Positions 48,331 to 61,640 of a stretch of DNA of 64,000 nt are shown here, one piece after another. The notes under the pieces were generated by a model. It had not been told where the DNA came from. It did not search any database and was given only the letters and a program-made list of their open reading frames with translations. Numbering within the stretch: the first letter of the stretch is position 1; each line of letters starts with the position of its first letter. A program made the position numbers and the translations under genes. Source of the DNA: Mesodorylaimus sp. YZB2_4 (taxonomy: Eukaryota; Nematoda; Enoplea; Dorylaimida; Dorylaimidae); contig JASANH010000863.1 in NCBI GenBank assembly GCA_030248295.1, positions 186,001-250,000 of the forward strand. Reading direction: 5' to 3'.

Positions 48331-49603
48331 GTTTCTATTCGATGTCAAGAAAGATTGACGTGTTTCATTTTTTATACGAGCTTTACTCAAACATTCGTTT
48401 GGCAACGACTCCAGAAAAGTTGTGTAGAGTATTAGGTAAAACTAGCTAGACTGCTCCACACCCAGTCAACCCTGTTTTCTTAAGCGCCAACTTTGAACTG
48501 CCCTAAGATCTTCTGAAGGTGGAGTTTCTTCCTTTGCTACCGCCAACGGGAAGAGATGTCGGTGCTGGCGTAAGGATGACTGATGCAAGAAAATGGGCCG
48601 AGGGGTTTTTTGGGCGCCCGGACGGGTATAGGGCGTCAGTGATTGGCTTGTACATTAGGGGACTGTTCGTGGGACGATGAGCACATGCGTCAGTCACGCG
48701 CTATGGCCACGCGGAGCAGACGTCCTCGACGAGTGGCTGGTACACGACCATGTAGGGATGTTATAGTGGGATTCTGTTCCATCACACCAAGCCAATGTAC
48801 GGTTTTATCGAGCACGGATACAGGCTGACGGGGATATTTGACGGATCATCAGGCCTCGCTGGATTCATCTGTTCTATGCGACGAGGCTGCACATACTCCA
48901 CCCTCGAATAGAAAAACTAGTACCCTCGGCAGCTAGTCGTGATGGCGAACAAAATCGAGAGATCATATGAATTCCACTCTATTGTATCAAACGGGTGGCT
49001 GACTTTTTACTGGTTTGAACTGGAAAAGAGCGGCTATTAGAACAAGGAATCGGCTCAAGCTGGGACACAGTTCAAAGTCCTCTCAATCCTACCGTCTGCA
49101 AATAGAATGACAATCCAAGCCGGTACATTCTCGGAATCACACTTCGACAAGCAGGCTCACAGATAGCATGCCTAAAACCTGTCCCACGTCAGACAACTCT
49201 TTCAAACGTGCCAAGTCCAGGAAAACGATTTTTACTTGAACAATAGACATGAAGCTTTCCAAAAAGCAATGACTTTTTTGCAACTGACGAAACCATGTAC
49301 AGTCGTTGTTGATAATGAATGGTTCAGATGGCTGGTCCGCCGATAGAATCGGTCACGTGCGAAAGAAAGCCGGGCGGACTCCACGGATTCGCTGACAAGA
49401 GACCACATACCTGAAACCACAAATCTAAAACCGATTATGATTTCCTTAGAATGTAAAACGAAAATAAGTTTCCGGATTTTTTATTTGTTTCTGGTTTAGA
49501 GCATATAGTACAGCGCGCTGTTGGTGAATTCGAATTTTCCGCGTTGCTGCTTTTGACAAAAGGCGCACAGTAATCTGCTGCCGTACAGTCCCGCACGCGT
49601 TAA

Positions 49604-49835
49604 GGCGCATTAATGGTCGACAAAATTTCTTCTCCTACCCCTAGGGTAGGAGTAATAGCATACGCTTAAATATATGGCCATGGGTAGGGGTAGAAATTTT
49701 GTCGGCTATTAAGGCGCATTTATAGTCGACAAAATTTCTACTCCTACCCTGGGTAGGAGTAATAGCATACGCTTAAATATATGGCCATTTCTGGAGTAGG
49801 AATTTTATCGACTATACAGTAAATGCGCCTTTACT
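49604..49835. repeat. duplicated palindromic repeat
   Basis: Two head-to-tail copies of about 110 bp share TTAAGGCGCATT(A/T)ATGGTCGACAAAATTTCT-like starts and GGTAGGAGTAATAGCATACG. Each copy is itself partly palindromic (TCGACAAAATTTCTNCTCCTAC versus GTAGGAATTTTATCGA). It looks like a MITE dimer. Confidence 0.7.
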
Positions 49836-50572
49836 TCCGACTGCTTCTAAAGGTGCGTTCATACTGCCGGTGCGCACAAGGTTTGCGAACTGCAGAATAG
49901 GATTAGCTCTTGTTAAATCTTTTTCCGTTCTTACTGTAAAATCTACCGCCATTAAAATAACTTTTTTAAATTTCGCAATATCAACTAGTTTTGCTGCAAA
50001 TTTTTCGTAAGCGACAGCAACAAATTAGGAAAGAAAGCGAGATGTTGTCTTGATCTGAATACATAAAGAAAACCGGCCAAAAGTTTTTATTGCTTGTTGA
50101 ATTCGAAATTAAAGAATCCATTGAGCCTTTTGTGGCCTTTTGGTTAACAATTGGGATGTGCTGTGTATTCGCCTTTGTATGTATGCTGTATGCCTTTGTC
50201 CGAATATGAATTGTTCATGCCATCATTGCGACTCGGAATACGGGCATTTTATGACTACCAGAGCGTGTTGCATATCCTCTATTGTACAATTTCTAAAAAT
50301 CGAGATAAATATAGACGAGTCCATTTCAGTGCAGAAATGGGAGGATCGGCCCAATTTCGAATTTTTGGGTGAATAAATTGATGGGAGCAGAGCTGGACTG
50401 GACATTAATTATCTCCCCCCCCCCTCATTGAGCGCACGCACGACAACTATGTCGTCATTTATTCATAATTTTGCACAGCATTGTAGCTCACACGTTTTTT
50501 TTCTGGCGATTGTTGTGCTCTCTTGAATTTACGCCAAAGTTTCAATAAAAAGAGCCAAATACAGTAACTCAC

Positions 50573-50716
50573 CTGACCACCTTGCGCTTCTGCAATGCAT
50601 ATGCCGATGAAACACGATTCCAATAGGCAACAGCCGCTAGCGCAGTCTAAATTTTTGAAGCATTGGGCTCCATTCGGTAACGAGGCCAAATCCCGAGTGG
50701 CTCGTATTGAACCGTT
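50573..50716 (-). CDS. cysteine-rich symmetrical exon, unknown protein
   Basis: 48 codons, phase 0 at both ends, with good signals (TTTTCAG before, GTGAGT after). It has a compact CFKNLDCASGCC block followed by two more cysteines (spacing C-x5-C-x3-CC-x4-C-x4-C). Such spacing occurs in cystine-knot and colipase/Dickkopf-like folds; no function can be assigned. Partner exons were not located. Confidence 0.5.
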
Positions 50717-50754
50717 CTGAAAACAAAGGGTCATTCCTGCAGTTCTTCCGTTGG

Positions 50755-50870
50755 CTGGGTCTGGCCTAGCGGTTAAGGCGGCTGCCTCTCACGCTTGCAA
50801 TGGAGGGTTCGACTCCCGCATGGGTACAAAGTAGTCAAATATGTGTTCCTTAGCCCTCGAGTGTGCTTGG
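50755..50870 (+). repeat. tRNA-derived SINE copy
   Basis: The head TGGCCTAGCGGTTAAGGCGG (A box) and GGGTTCGACTCCCGC (B box) are followed by the tail TTAGCCCTCGAGTGTGC. The acceptor stem does not pair, so it is not a functional tRNA. Confidence 0.65.
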
Positions 50871-52142
50871 CTATGGATAACGTATGACATGACAGTATGA
50901 GATGACAGAGTGGCATTTCTACGACATCGTGGTTCTGCCCAATACAGTGTAAAGTACCCAACCCTGTTTTTAGGTGCAAGATATCTACACCCAGTGACTC
51001 CTTACAATGACATGACGCACTGTACATGACCATTTTTGCACTTCCGACTGAACATGCACTTGGGAAACTGTGACCTTTCGTGCCTGTGTTGTGCAATAGC
51101 AGTGAGGGATGGAAGTCCAAGTCTCCGGCACCCCTCAAACTCCTTCAGCGGTAGGTGCCCTGTAACAGCACTTTACACTGGTCTCCCGAACACCCTAAAC
51201 TCACCGTTTCCGCATTGACCGCAGTAGAGCACGAGCACAATAACCAGGTTATGCCAATCACCAGAATCAGGTCACCTGATCGCCAAGACAATGTTCTTAG
51301 GGTTTTCCACATTTCAGCCAGCCCAAAATGCTCTTACGTCCTTTCTCGCCAATTAGACTACGCTGCTCTGAAAATACGTCGAGGTGCGAATTGCAACAAC
51401 TTTTGGTTACTTACTAATCAAACAGTCCCTGCCAGACCACTCGACAAGACACGCTGTCCATTCGGGGGGGGACGAAAGTCAAGTTGGCATGTTTGCTTTC
51501 CTGATCGAATTCGTGCTTGTATTGAAAATTGCAAATGGAAGCATTGATTCTAAAATAGCTGGCCTCCATTCGATGCGACCTATTTTTGCTCACACGACAA
51601 TGAAATGGGGCAACGGGCTGGATTTACAAATTCCATTCGGCCAGTGGTCGGACGGGTATAGCTTTTCCGAGAAACTGTACCGACAATGCACCCAAGGATA
51701 TGTCATTAGTTAGGTATGACATCTGCGACATTTTTTATGTTGGTGACGTTCAATAATTTGCGACCGCAACGAAATCTGATGGCCATTCAACCATATAAAG
51801 CCTTACATCTTCAAAAACTGACGGACCCAGTTTTCGGAAGTGCCATGCGTGATCAGTTGAGACCACAACGAAACCCATTAACACAATTCGCGACAAAAAA
51901 GATGATCCAAGCAAAACCAAGCAGTCGAAACTTCCCAACAGTTTACTCAAACTTTCGCTTACCCGAAAAGACCAAGTCAAGTCACACAAAATTTCAAAAT
52001 ATCATAGTCCGCCCCTCCACATTCGTTTGTCTAATCGATCTTTATAACGTGCAAAAGTCCATTCTGGCCACTAAAACATGCCCACCGATGAAAGGCTTTG
52101 TTCGGATTCCACGAAGCCTAAAACACGCCAATGCTCTATCTA
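50871..52142. other. intergenic region
   Basis: Open frames at 51155-51547 and 51716-52150 (+) lack recognisable protein patterns. The area next to 52143 is the 3' flank of the minus-strand WD40 gene. Confidence 0.35.
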
Positions 52143-55100
52143 TCAAGTAGATACACAAAACTCATGGCATACCGTGAACAATGCAGCCAATGGAAACTGA
52201 CCCGTCAATCCTTTCGTCTTAAATTCATTCTCCGCTTGCGCTTTCGTCACCAATTTGTTCTAAAATAACGAAAAGAATTCACAAAAATTATATTTCCCTT
52301 CATTGCGCCTGTGGTGATTGAATATAAATGAAGTATGAGTATGATTTTTCGGCAGTGACTGATAAGATCTGCCTGTCCTTAAAAACATCAACTGGCTTCA
52401 AGGTCGCAACTCCAGGCACGTATCGACGACGGAGGGGGTCAGAGGGTAACACTCAGGCTTGGTTAGCTAAAGATGTCACGCTCCCCTCTCCACAAGATAG
52501 TGGGCTCTGAGAAAGCCAGCAGATACTAGCCCATGCTCGTAGGGAAGCGCCAAATTTTCGCTACAACCATGGCATTCATCAAAACCAAAAATCATCACGG
52601 AGAAATACGCTCTCCATGGAGAATTCAAATTTAGAAAAAGGCGGGAAATTTTGCATCTGCCCAAATCACCCCTATATTACTTAAATTCAGTAGTCCAAGT
52701 GTCTATGCCGTGATCAGCTCTATATCTTGCTTTGGTTCGGTGCCTGACATCGATAACTCAAAGTATCGTCGATGCACGCAAAAAACTCATTCTCACCGAA
52801 TAACTAAACTTGATCGACCATTTTCGGCGGGCCTCCGCATAATCATAAATTGGCTCGTCATCTTGTGCTTGAACAGTCGATTTCAAAATAACCTGCAAAG
52901 TTCACTAAAGCAATAACCCGGCAAACACAAACCAGCTTCCTCCTCACCTCGTCAACGTATCGTCGCCTTTTCGACTCAAACATGCCATCCAAAATCGGGG
53001 CACATGTCCGACACACTGTGCCCGTGTCGTCCACTGTCAAGAAATCACTTGTCCACGGATCGAAAGCGATGCTCTAAAATCGATTCGCTGTATACCTGCC
53101 CATCAGGACAATGGCATATGAGGCCTGAGGTTGAAAAATTGTCTACTGGGCTTGTGCTATTTGCATAAAAACTCGCAATGATCTTTAGCGGCTTCCAAAT
53201 TGCGCCTCGGCTGATCGGCTGCCAAACTCTCATCGTCAGATGAGGTTCACACCCATACCTCGGTTGAGTCAGGTTTCGACAAGCTCGGCAGCCAAGGTAC
53301 ATACAATGTTAGCCAACCCTTTAGCCACTGGTTGAATACTCAAAGGTCACAGACTCGACTAGCCAGTGAGTTACATTTTTAGAGATCACTGTAGGTCAAA
53401 AACAAACACTCTCACCCACTGGGTCTTATCAAGCTGAGCTCAAACATCATGGAGACCAGTTACAACCCAGTGGGTTAGTGAATCCTCCCTCACTTGGCCA
53501 TCTCAATGTATCAACATGCATGCTAAGAAAAACAAACTCAAATAGCTGTGTCGCGATAACTGTGATGATCTTATTCTACCACCGGGGGCCCACCCCAAGG
53601 AACAAATACCACAGGAACCCTCAAGCAGTTGTAAGTGATCATCATTTCGAACCTTCACTATGGGCTTTACTAAAGCCACTTGCATGCATATGCTTGACCT
53701 AAACGGGTTTGACCCATCTATATCCATTCTAGCAGACTTCGATTCATCAATGAAATCCAACTCCAGTCTACTTACCCACACAACAGCACTGTGACTATTC
53801 GACACAGGCATAGTCAATCTTGCAGACGAACAAACGAAATCTACGAACGTCACGGATGGGACAGCTTGCCTGAAAATGACATCGTCGTAAGCACACCTAC
53901 TAACTTCGCAGAACATCACTTACGACGCATCCGAACTATAGGCAGCGGCTGGGAAATAGGAGCCGGGGCATTCGAAACTCACAATCTGACCCAACGGTGT
54001 ATACTTGGCAACGCAGATGTTGGATTCGATATCCCATAGGGTGATCTGGCGATCCAACGATGCTAGCATGACTAAAAGAGACACACATGAAGAATCGACC
54101 TTTTTCCAATGCCTTGGTTGTTAGGAAACTGCATCAAGAGAAGAGATACCTCACGCGAACAACACCGGACTCGTGGCCTGGGTAGATCTGCCTCTCACGC
54201 CAGGTGTGCAGTTACAGGCGAGTGTTCGAGTCGCGGCTGTGCAATCATTTCATGCATTTGTCCCTTCATCCTCGAGTGCGCATAAGCTTTCGATGATGCG
54301 GTAAAACATAAGGAAAAAATCAGCTTACCTTTCCTGTCAGACCACCATCGAACACAGCGAACGGGCGCGTTAGCCACTTCGAAGCAGCGATAAGGCAAAA
54401 GCCGACCTTCCTCGTCCAGCATGTAAGCGTCACTCCGCTTGTTTAAATGCCACACAGCAATTGTGCCTGAAAGCGAAAACAGAACACCATGAATGGGCAG
54501 GGAAAAACACTTGGCAGCCCCAGAAAGAAGAAGCAATCTTCCGAGACTATAAATGTCTACTAAATGCAGTCTTGTTCCATACAAGCGCGCAGCCACATTA
54601 TATGGACAAAATCTGCATGCTTATAGGTAAGTTCCACAAATTCTAATTGACAAAATTTTCCAGCCATTATTTTTGCCAAGTTTTATAAGAAGCATGAAAT
54701 AAGAAATTTCTCTATTCTCTCAGAGGCAATTGAATGGGGCCCCCTGACAACCTTATAGTCGACCAAGTCCCTCCACATTCCCCTCATTTGAGGCCAAGTT
54801 GAAACGCTACCGAATCTTACCATCAGCCAATCCAGCAACGACTTCATTCTGCCCTCTGAACGGTGACCAATCCACAGTATATACCAAAGCATTGACCCCG
54901 GAATGCAAGCGAAGGCTCGGCGCCAGTTTGTACACCACCGGAGAAGCACCAGGAAAAGGCTCGGTTGACTGGTTTGGAATTCTAGTAAATCACGAAACAT
55001 ATCTGCGATTAAGTCGAAAATTCCCAAGCAAAACTGGTACTTACAGACAGATAGCCACTTCTCCAATCGATGACGTCACGGCCAAGGCGCCCAGGTGAGA

Positions 55101-58100
55101 TTCCGACTGCATCCACCGACTCGATGGACACCACCTCACGTCGTGCACAGTGCCATAATCGTGCGTAATAATACGCTGCAGGCGAAAATCACTGAAACAG
55201 CAATCCTCTGATTCTGGTAGCCAGTTCAAAACTGATCTCTTAAAACAACTTCAGCATCGATCGTCTAGCTGGTTTTGCTGAATGGAGCCAAAGTCAATAC
55301 TTATCTTGTTAATTATCTCTTCGCTGCACTTTTTAAGCTTTTTACTCCCCCCTCTTGAGCGGAGCTTGTTTTGCGTACAGCCAGCCAGCAATCAAACCTT
55401 CAAAGCAATGCCACGGCAGCTTAGTCCTCTGCTTGTGTCTCCACTTGGAGCACCCCTACATGAGAGTATCCTGGACTGACCACAGGTTTTCTCACACAAA
55501 GACGGATGGGCCCTGCCCTGACCCTTCCAGTGTTCGACAACTAAGACTGTGTACTCGTTTAGCCTCAATCTTTCGATGATACTGAGTGAGTCGCCCACGA
55601 CCTGGCGAGCAAGCTCAGTGAGGACTTATGGTTAACAATTACAAAACAACCTCCGTCTTCGGGATTCGAACCTGGGTCGAGCCAAGCCGCTCGCCACCAA
55701 GCAATACCTGTAGACAAAGGCCGAACCACTGCATCACCGAGGCGGCTCTACAGGTAGCTGAGCGTGACAATGTGTTGTTCACCGCTCGTCGACTAGTATT
55801 GCTTGGTAGCGAGTGGCTGGGCTAGTTAGTCCTGGATTCACACCCCGACGAGGTTGGTTTATAAACCATAAGCCCCGCTGACCTTGCAAACCTCCGGGTA
55901 CCGTCTCACCGGGTACCGTCGAGGTGCTCCGATGGGGAGACGGAAGCACAACGAGGAAACAGACTCGAGTGTCGAACACCGACAGGGTTTAGAGCCCACC
56001 CGCCATCGGCGAGGAAGCCGGTGTCCAGTCAAGGATGCCCTCGTGTAGAGACACACAGAAAGACGCTGCTGTGTGTGCTGGCCCCACAAATCGACCGCTG
56101 GTCGACTGCACTTAAGCAAAAACCAAAATTAAAAGAAAGGTTCTCTAAATCTCAGACCCAATAACCCGCAATCGACTTACCTCTCGTTCACATCTCCTTT
56201 ACTGCCCATTCCCAATTTCCATAGCTGCAAAGTACCAACCAAATTCTCATCATCCACGAGCATCATGGAGTCGTTGTTCAAACCGATGATCAGATACTGA
56301 TCGCATTGCTCATCTGTTGGAAGCCAGGCCGACACTGTCACGGCAGCCCCGCAGAACGCGATGAAACCTGCAACATAAAACCACAAATACAGTACACACC
56401 TACACAATCAAACCACGACCACACCTTTGTTCGTTCTCATACTCTCAAATAGTTCCAAACAACAGCTTGCGTCGCCACTGTGAATACCGTCCACTTGAAA
56501 TTGCATGGACTCGTTTAAATAAGACGTGTACTGGTCCACTTCCCTAAAATGAATGGAATAATACTACGTCCTGGACTTAGTCTAGCGTGCGCGCGCGACA
56601 GGATCGCCAGGGGCACGGCTGCGGCCTGGCCTCCTGCAACTATGCTGTACTTCAATGAGTCGAAAATAGCTACAAGATGGTTCCACTGACCAATTGGCAA
56701 CAGGCACCAGGGGAAGCGTCGGAACTGGGACCGGGATTCGGTCAATCCTGTTCGGGATCGGGACTATAGTATATAGTACTGAAGATATAGGGGTGTTTTA
56801 CAGTTTCAACAACGATCTATAGTTCAAAGTCTTCTCCGAATTTATGATAGTGCTAGCAAGATTGAACCAGCAACATTACACGTACACATGGGTCAACTCG
56901 AGGGCATTCACAATACCCCTCACAAGTCAGTCCAAAGGTGACCAGCCATTCAGCTAAGAATGCGTAAGCTAACTTTGTTTTGGATTAGCAGACTTATACT
57001 TCTCTGTGTGAGAGGACTGCTCCTATAGCTGGTTCATAGAGTCATTGTTACAGAATAAGCTTTGCACTGCCCTGATGCGCATGCCATTCCGCGTACTTTT
57101 TGGAGCCCCTAAATACTGTACATCTGAACATAAAGCTTTGCATCATGATCCGTTTCTGCTACTCCCCAAGCTATGCGCTACCTGGCATTAATCAAAACGT
57201 GGCTTTTCCTTTTCTGCAATCCCGAACGGACGCTATCCATGGGACAGCATGAATCAAGTTCACTCACCCTTCATCCATGAGATTCCAATCAGCAGGCTGT
57301 ATTACGTCTTTCAACATTATGGCGCTTCCGAATTTCCCAAAGGCCTCGCTTTTACTGAAAAAATTACAGCTTTGGAATCAGCCTATCTATTTTAGGCGTT
57401 TGTTACAATAGGCCCAGGCGGGTGCTATTCCAAAACACCTTCGTCTAGTCATGGCATATGATTGAAAAATAAGAATAGACTTACAAAGTTTCGTAAATTC
57501 GACTCATGTAATTGCAATAATCAAAATACGGCACCTTGGCCAAAGACAGATGCGCTAAAATGAATCAAATACAGTATATCACCATGTGCATCGTTTCAAT
57601 TTTTGAGTTGAACGACGTCTCAGAGTTCGTACAAGCAGCGGAAAATGATTTTTCCAGGTTTTCCAGACAAAAATTTGATTTTTTCCCTGATTATTTTCAC
57701 ACTGTCCCAGCACTACTGAATTAACTTAGACTAACTCATTGAATTCCAGCACGAGCAAAAGATACACACGTAGAAAAGACGACTGACTCGAAATGCAACC
57801 TCTCAGTATTCCCTGATTTTAGATTGAAACCTCCCATTTTCCTGGTTTTTCACCCTTGCAATGAACTACGCGTTTCTTTACTTTGGCGCTTTAAAAATTT
57901 GAGTTCTGTGCCTTAAGGATAGACTGCCAAGTCCTTTTATGATAATAGTCAGTCAGTCCAGTCATATCAACATCCCAGACGCTAGGGAATAAATTTCCAA
58001 CTGATTTCAGCATTAAAATCCGACCCCGTTAATTTATCAGTGACGGAGAGAGAGGGTTCCTGAGAGACCCGACTTACGGCTGGCAAGACAAATTTTTTGA

Positions 58101-60744
58101 CCTCCTTTTACCCTGGGGAAGATATTTGGGTCCTAGAAGGGGCAACCAAACGAGATTTCTCCAACTCACTTCGTCGTCGTCGTTTTAAGTTGCCACTAAT
58201 CGAATCGTCATCATTTTCTCCAAGTATGCTAATGTCTTGCATGGATTGCTAAAAACAAGTTTCGATTTGCCATAAATCTGTTAAAAACTAGTGCTTCTGC
58301 AACAGTCTAAATCGATGCTAGACAAAAGACTTACCTCTCCATCGAGTGATTCGTTAGCAGCCGCCGAAACGTTGGCAGACGAAGACGCTGATCGTCGCTT
58401 GCTAAAATGAAAAAATAATGGCATAATGCTTCAGTTATCTTATTCCTGGATATCCCTTTTCTACGGGGATGTTCACACGGCCTCTGTATGTACAGTACGA
58501 GTTCTGAAAGTGAGGGATCTGAGGGAGCTGGACCAGCTGGAAAAATTTGGTTTCTTATCCCGCTTATTCCCACTTTGGAACATACTGTACTCTCCGTGAC
58601 GGACAAGTCAGGGTGCTAACGGAGGCAATAATAAAATTTCTTATATGCAAGTTTTCCCGCAAAGTTTCAATTTAGTATTTGTCGAAAATAACCAGCATTT
58701 CTCGTCACTATTTACAAAATAAAACATACCGACAAAGGCACTTGCTAGCGATTATTCAGGCCTAGTGTCTGGATCCAGTAAATATTTTACGAGAGGGTAA
58801 ATCATGCTTTTTCATGAAGCCCAAGGGGATGAAACAGGGCAACTTTTTAGCCCACCAAGTCCGAGGAAGGGAACATGACCTCAGTACCCTATGCTATGGT
58901 AGGTATGGCATCATTCTTCAATTGTGCCATCCCCAAGACTTCATCCTCAGGATTAAGTAGAAACTTCGTCCGTCCAAACCAATCGAATCAAAGAAAAACT
59001 ACTTACTTCTTGACAACGGGTTTCAAGTAATACAAAGCAGCCTGCCCGTGTGCGGTAGCCTTGTGCTCAGCTAATTTCGCTTTTGGCATACTTTCGCTGC
59101 AAATCGAACATTTTGTCTCGCGTTCCTAAAAAGGGAGAAAACAATGCTGCCATGGCCTAGTTATTGGAGCCAAAAAAACTGCATTACGCCCTCATAAAGA
59201 GCATTATTGTGGATCGAGGACTGCAACAGCCAAATAAAATGAGGTATCAGTGAGCAACAGACCCAGAGTAGCTCCTCTTTGGAACAGCTCTCCCAGCCGC
59301 AGTCGGAGCCATCACCCGTCAGTGTGAGGTTTCAGACGCGAATAATGTACTAAATGGGTTTTGGCGCAGCTCCGTTGGTCACTCCTCCCAGACTAGAGCC
59401 AGGCTGATCCTACTCACCCGAACTGGGTATCTTCAAATATGTAATTCAGTCGAACAACCGCCACTTACGTGCACAGCTATGCCGCATCGTCGCATATGGT
59501 ACTGCAATCCGTAACACGTCGACAAAGCTACATCGCACGTTGACGATAGGCAATTCCATTTCTTCCCTTTCGTCTTGCAATAAACGTAACGTAAAATACG
59601 ATTCTGTTCTTTATCCGTCAACTTACGCCAGTCATCCAGGCGATCCTAGAAAACCATTCATGTCAAAGACAAACTCCAAGGAGCCACAGATGGTGGGCCG
59701 CATGAACTGATCCGATGGGCGATAAGTTCCCAATCCGATCAGAAGCCTAAATTTGCCGAGCTTCATTCATTCCAAACTCCCCTTCAGACTCGTGTAAGTT
59801 CTTCCGCCTGCCTTTTGGGGAGGGCATGATCGATCATCAAGAATTTGCGGGCGTGACGCTGCAGCATCCCACTCAATTCTTTTGAATCAGATCAGATCGA
59901 GATCAGGCCAATCCATGAGGCTGGATCATTCGATGCTGGGCCGGCAAATACTGTAGCTTACTCGATAGGAGAGGTACTCTTGGACGGCTGATTCGTGACT
60001 CATGGGCTTCTTTGGCGACGAAGGTTCCAAATGTTCAGTGTCCGAATGGGCGGTTTCCTCCTTGTCGATATTATCTTGACCACGAATCCGCCGAGACTTA
60101 CGCGTTCTGGACGAACGACCCGAAGGAGTCGCCTGTTCAGACTGCTCCTCATTTGACTCTTCTTCAAGCTCTGGTTCTAGCGACGGATCGACTCTGCCTC
60201 GTCTCTAAATTTCGCATAAATTAAGAAACACATTCTAAACTAGAAAATGAGAACAAATTAAACTTCAGCCCACTTTTCTTCCGGATTTTTGTCGTCCGCA
60301 TCTTTCCAAGTGATAATGCAATCCAGGCGCCGAAGCGAATGATTTCTCGCAAATTGAAGAAAGACAATTCCAAGTCCCTTGAATTTGATAAGCATCACGT
60401 AAAATTTGTGTTTTATGTTTTTCATCTAAATTTCGCCAATCTTCCAATCGATCCTGAAAACAAATGAAAAAATTCCTGTCTGCGCCGCAAGTCTCAAATA
60501 CTTTAAACTTAATCAGTCACGTAATTCAAGTTTGTGGCCATAAATATTAATGTAGGCTACACGTTTGTGTAAAATTGCTGGAAGATATCTAGCGGTCTAC
60601 ACCAGTCCTGACCTCACCCGTCTATGCAATCCGGCATAACCTTACAAAATCGCCAGCCCGAGGACTTGCCTGATAAGATGACAGTAGATCAACATTTCGG
60701 TTCGAAGTGTCAAACTCGACAGGCTCTTTCTTCGGCCGTGGCAT
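52143..60744 (-). CDS. C2H2 zinc-finger plus WD40 protein, TFIIIC subunit GTF3C2-like
   Basis: Seventeen exons (minus) join in phase to 726 aa: 60744-60670, 60453-60274, 60204-59962, 59645-59469, 59125-59007, 58401-58335, 58248-58170, 57554-57485, 57354-57268, 56543-56425, 56367-56181, 55191-55045, 54981-54821, 54466-54329, 54071-53983, 53073-52948, 52259-52143. The N-terminus has two homologous finger modules, each starting DRL(E/D)DWR, with CLSSICEKSFASAPGLHYHL and CLSSTCDVALSTCYGLQYHM, and a third finger (KCSICSESMPKAKLAEHKATAH). The C-terminus is WD40-like: YLIIGLNNDSM, TLQLWKLG, THDYGTVHDVRWCPSSRW, LVYTVDWSPF, GTIAVWHL, VRCVRWWSD and LASLDRQITLWDIES. HDYGTVHDVRWCPS matches human GTF3C2 (TFIIIC110), a pol III assembly factor. 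GLxYHxxRC fingers resemble ZNF512. Intron 1 has a GC donor. Two middle introns carry SINEs. Confidence 0.8.
54185..54295 (-). repeat. tRNA-derived SINE copy in a GTF3C2-like intron
   Basis: On the minus strand GTGTTCGAATCGC-type B box sequence (complement of CGACTCGAACACTCG at about 54220) precedes the tail CATCCTCGAGTGCGC, which is shared with other copies. Confidence 0.55.
55640..56105. repeat. two opposed tRNA-SINE copies in a GTF3C2-like intron
   Basis: 55640-55748 is a minus-strand head (GGTGATGCAGTGGTTCGGCC, then GGTTCGAATCCCG). 55750-56105 is a plus-strand body with GGGTACCGTCGAGGTGCT and GCTGCTGTGTGTGCTGGCCCC, matching 61740-62010. The two share inverted sequence about GTATTGCTTGGTGGCGAG. 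Confidence 0.65.
58047..58110 (+). repeat. end fragment of the palindromic element
   Basis: GAGAGAGGGTTCCTGAGAGA and the next 40 bp match the end of the element at 27321. It is a lone terminal fragment inside an intron of the GTF3C2-like gene. Confidence 0.7.
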
Positions 60745-61640
60745 TCTCGCAATTCACCCACATTCGTCTAGTACAACCGAACCGACCGAAAAAATTACCG
60801 AAATCGATGAAAGCTGCGAAACGGCTACTTCCCGCTGCTAGCAGACAACCGAGTACTGTAGGTCTGCTGCCCCAACGAAAGTTAAATGACTAGAATTGAC
60901 ATTTGCACAAAGTCTGTTATTCTCTGTGCAACAGAGTCACCACGCGTTATTGGACAGGGCGTGGTGTACCCCAGCGGAGCGTCGGGGGTAGCATGGTACA
61001 CATGCAAGTCTGTTATCGAAGACGAAAAATTGTTAGACCATCCAATTCTGAGGGTGGGTGGCTGGTGTACTCGGCCACCACAAACGGAACCGCCCTTATC
61101 AGGCAAAACTGCTGGAGCAGCACTCACAGATGGGCGAAAGTGTACGGGTCAGATATGAAGGGTCAGGGTGAGGGCCAGATATAAGGCGGACATTATCATA
61201 GATCTGTTGTCGGCATTTCCAGATCTCACGCCAGAGCAGTCATTATTGTACTCCTTGGCCACAGACTGACTGCCTGCGCCCTGAACACAAACGCATCATG
61301 CGCTGAAGCACTTTTACGTTTCAGACATTGAGTCATTTTTCGCAGAAATTTTAAAAATGAAACATCGATATAAGTACAGTGGCAGGATCGATGGGGTAAA
61401 GACAACTTTTTGTCGTCAAGGAGTACTCGCCGACATTTGCTCTCAAACAGCGCAAGTCAGAGGTAAACTAATCGACCGAAACAACATCGAAAGTATTTTC
61501 GATCGCTTTTTCTTTAATTTACCCACTAAGTACTGCTCGTTGACGTCCTGGATTGACCCATGGTTCAAAAAAGCTGGTCATCTCACTTCACTCAATCGCC
61601 TTCAAAAAAGCGCAAGCATAATAATCAAGAAAACATTTCA
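60745..61640. other. promoter side of the GTF3C2-like gene
   Basis: No gene or clear repeat recognised. The plus frame at 61357-61737 runs into the SINE and has no recognisable domain. Confidence 0.35.

Noticed and set aside
50751..50824. possible tRNA gene
   Set aside because: A and B boxes are present but the acceptor stem does not pair, and the sequence continues into a shared SINE tail.
51716..52150. 144-aa plus-strand open frame
   Set aside because: No domain or codon pattern, it overlaps the last exon of the minus-strand WD40 gene, and no promoter or splice support was seen.
53045..53302. extra WD40-like exon of the GTF3C2-like gene
   Set aside because: The frame contains MRVWQPISRG, but no acceptor fits and the 17 chosen exons already join in phase without it.
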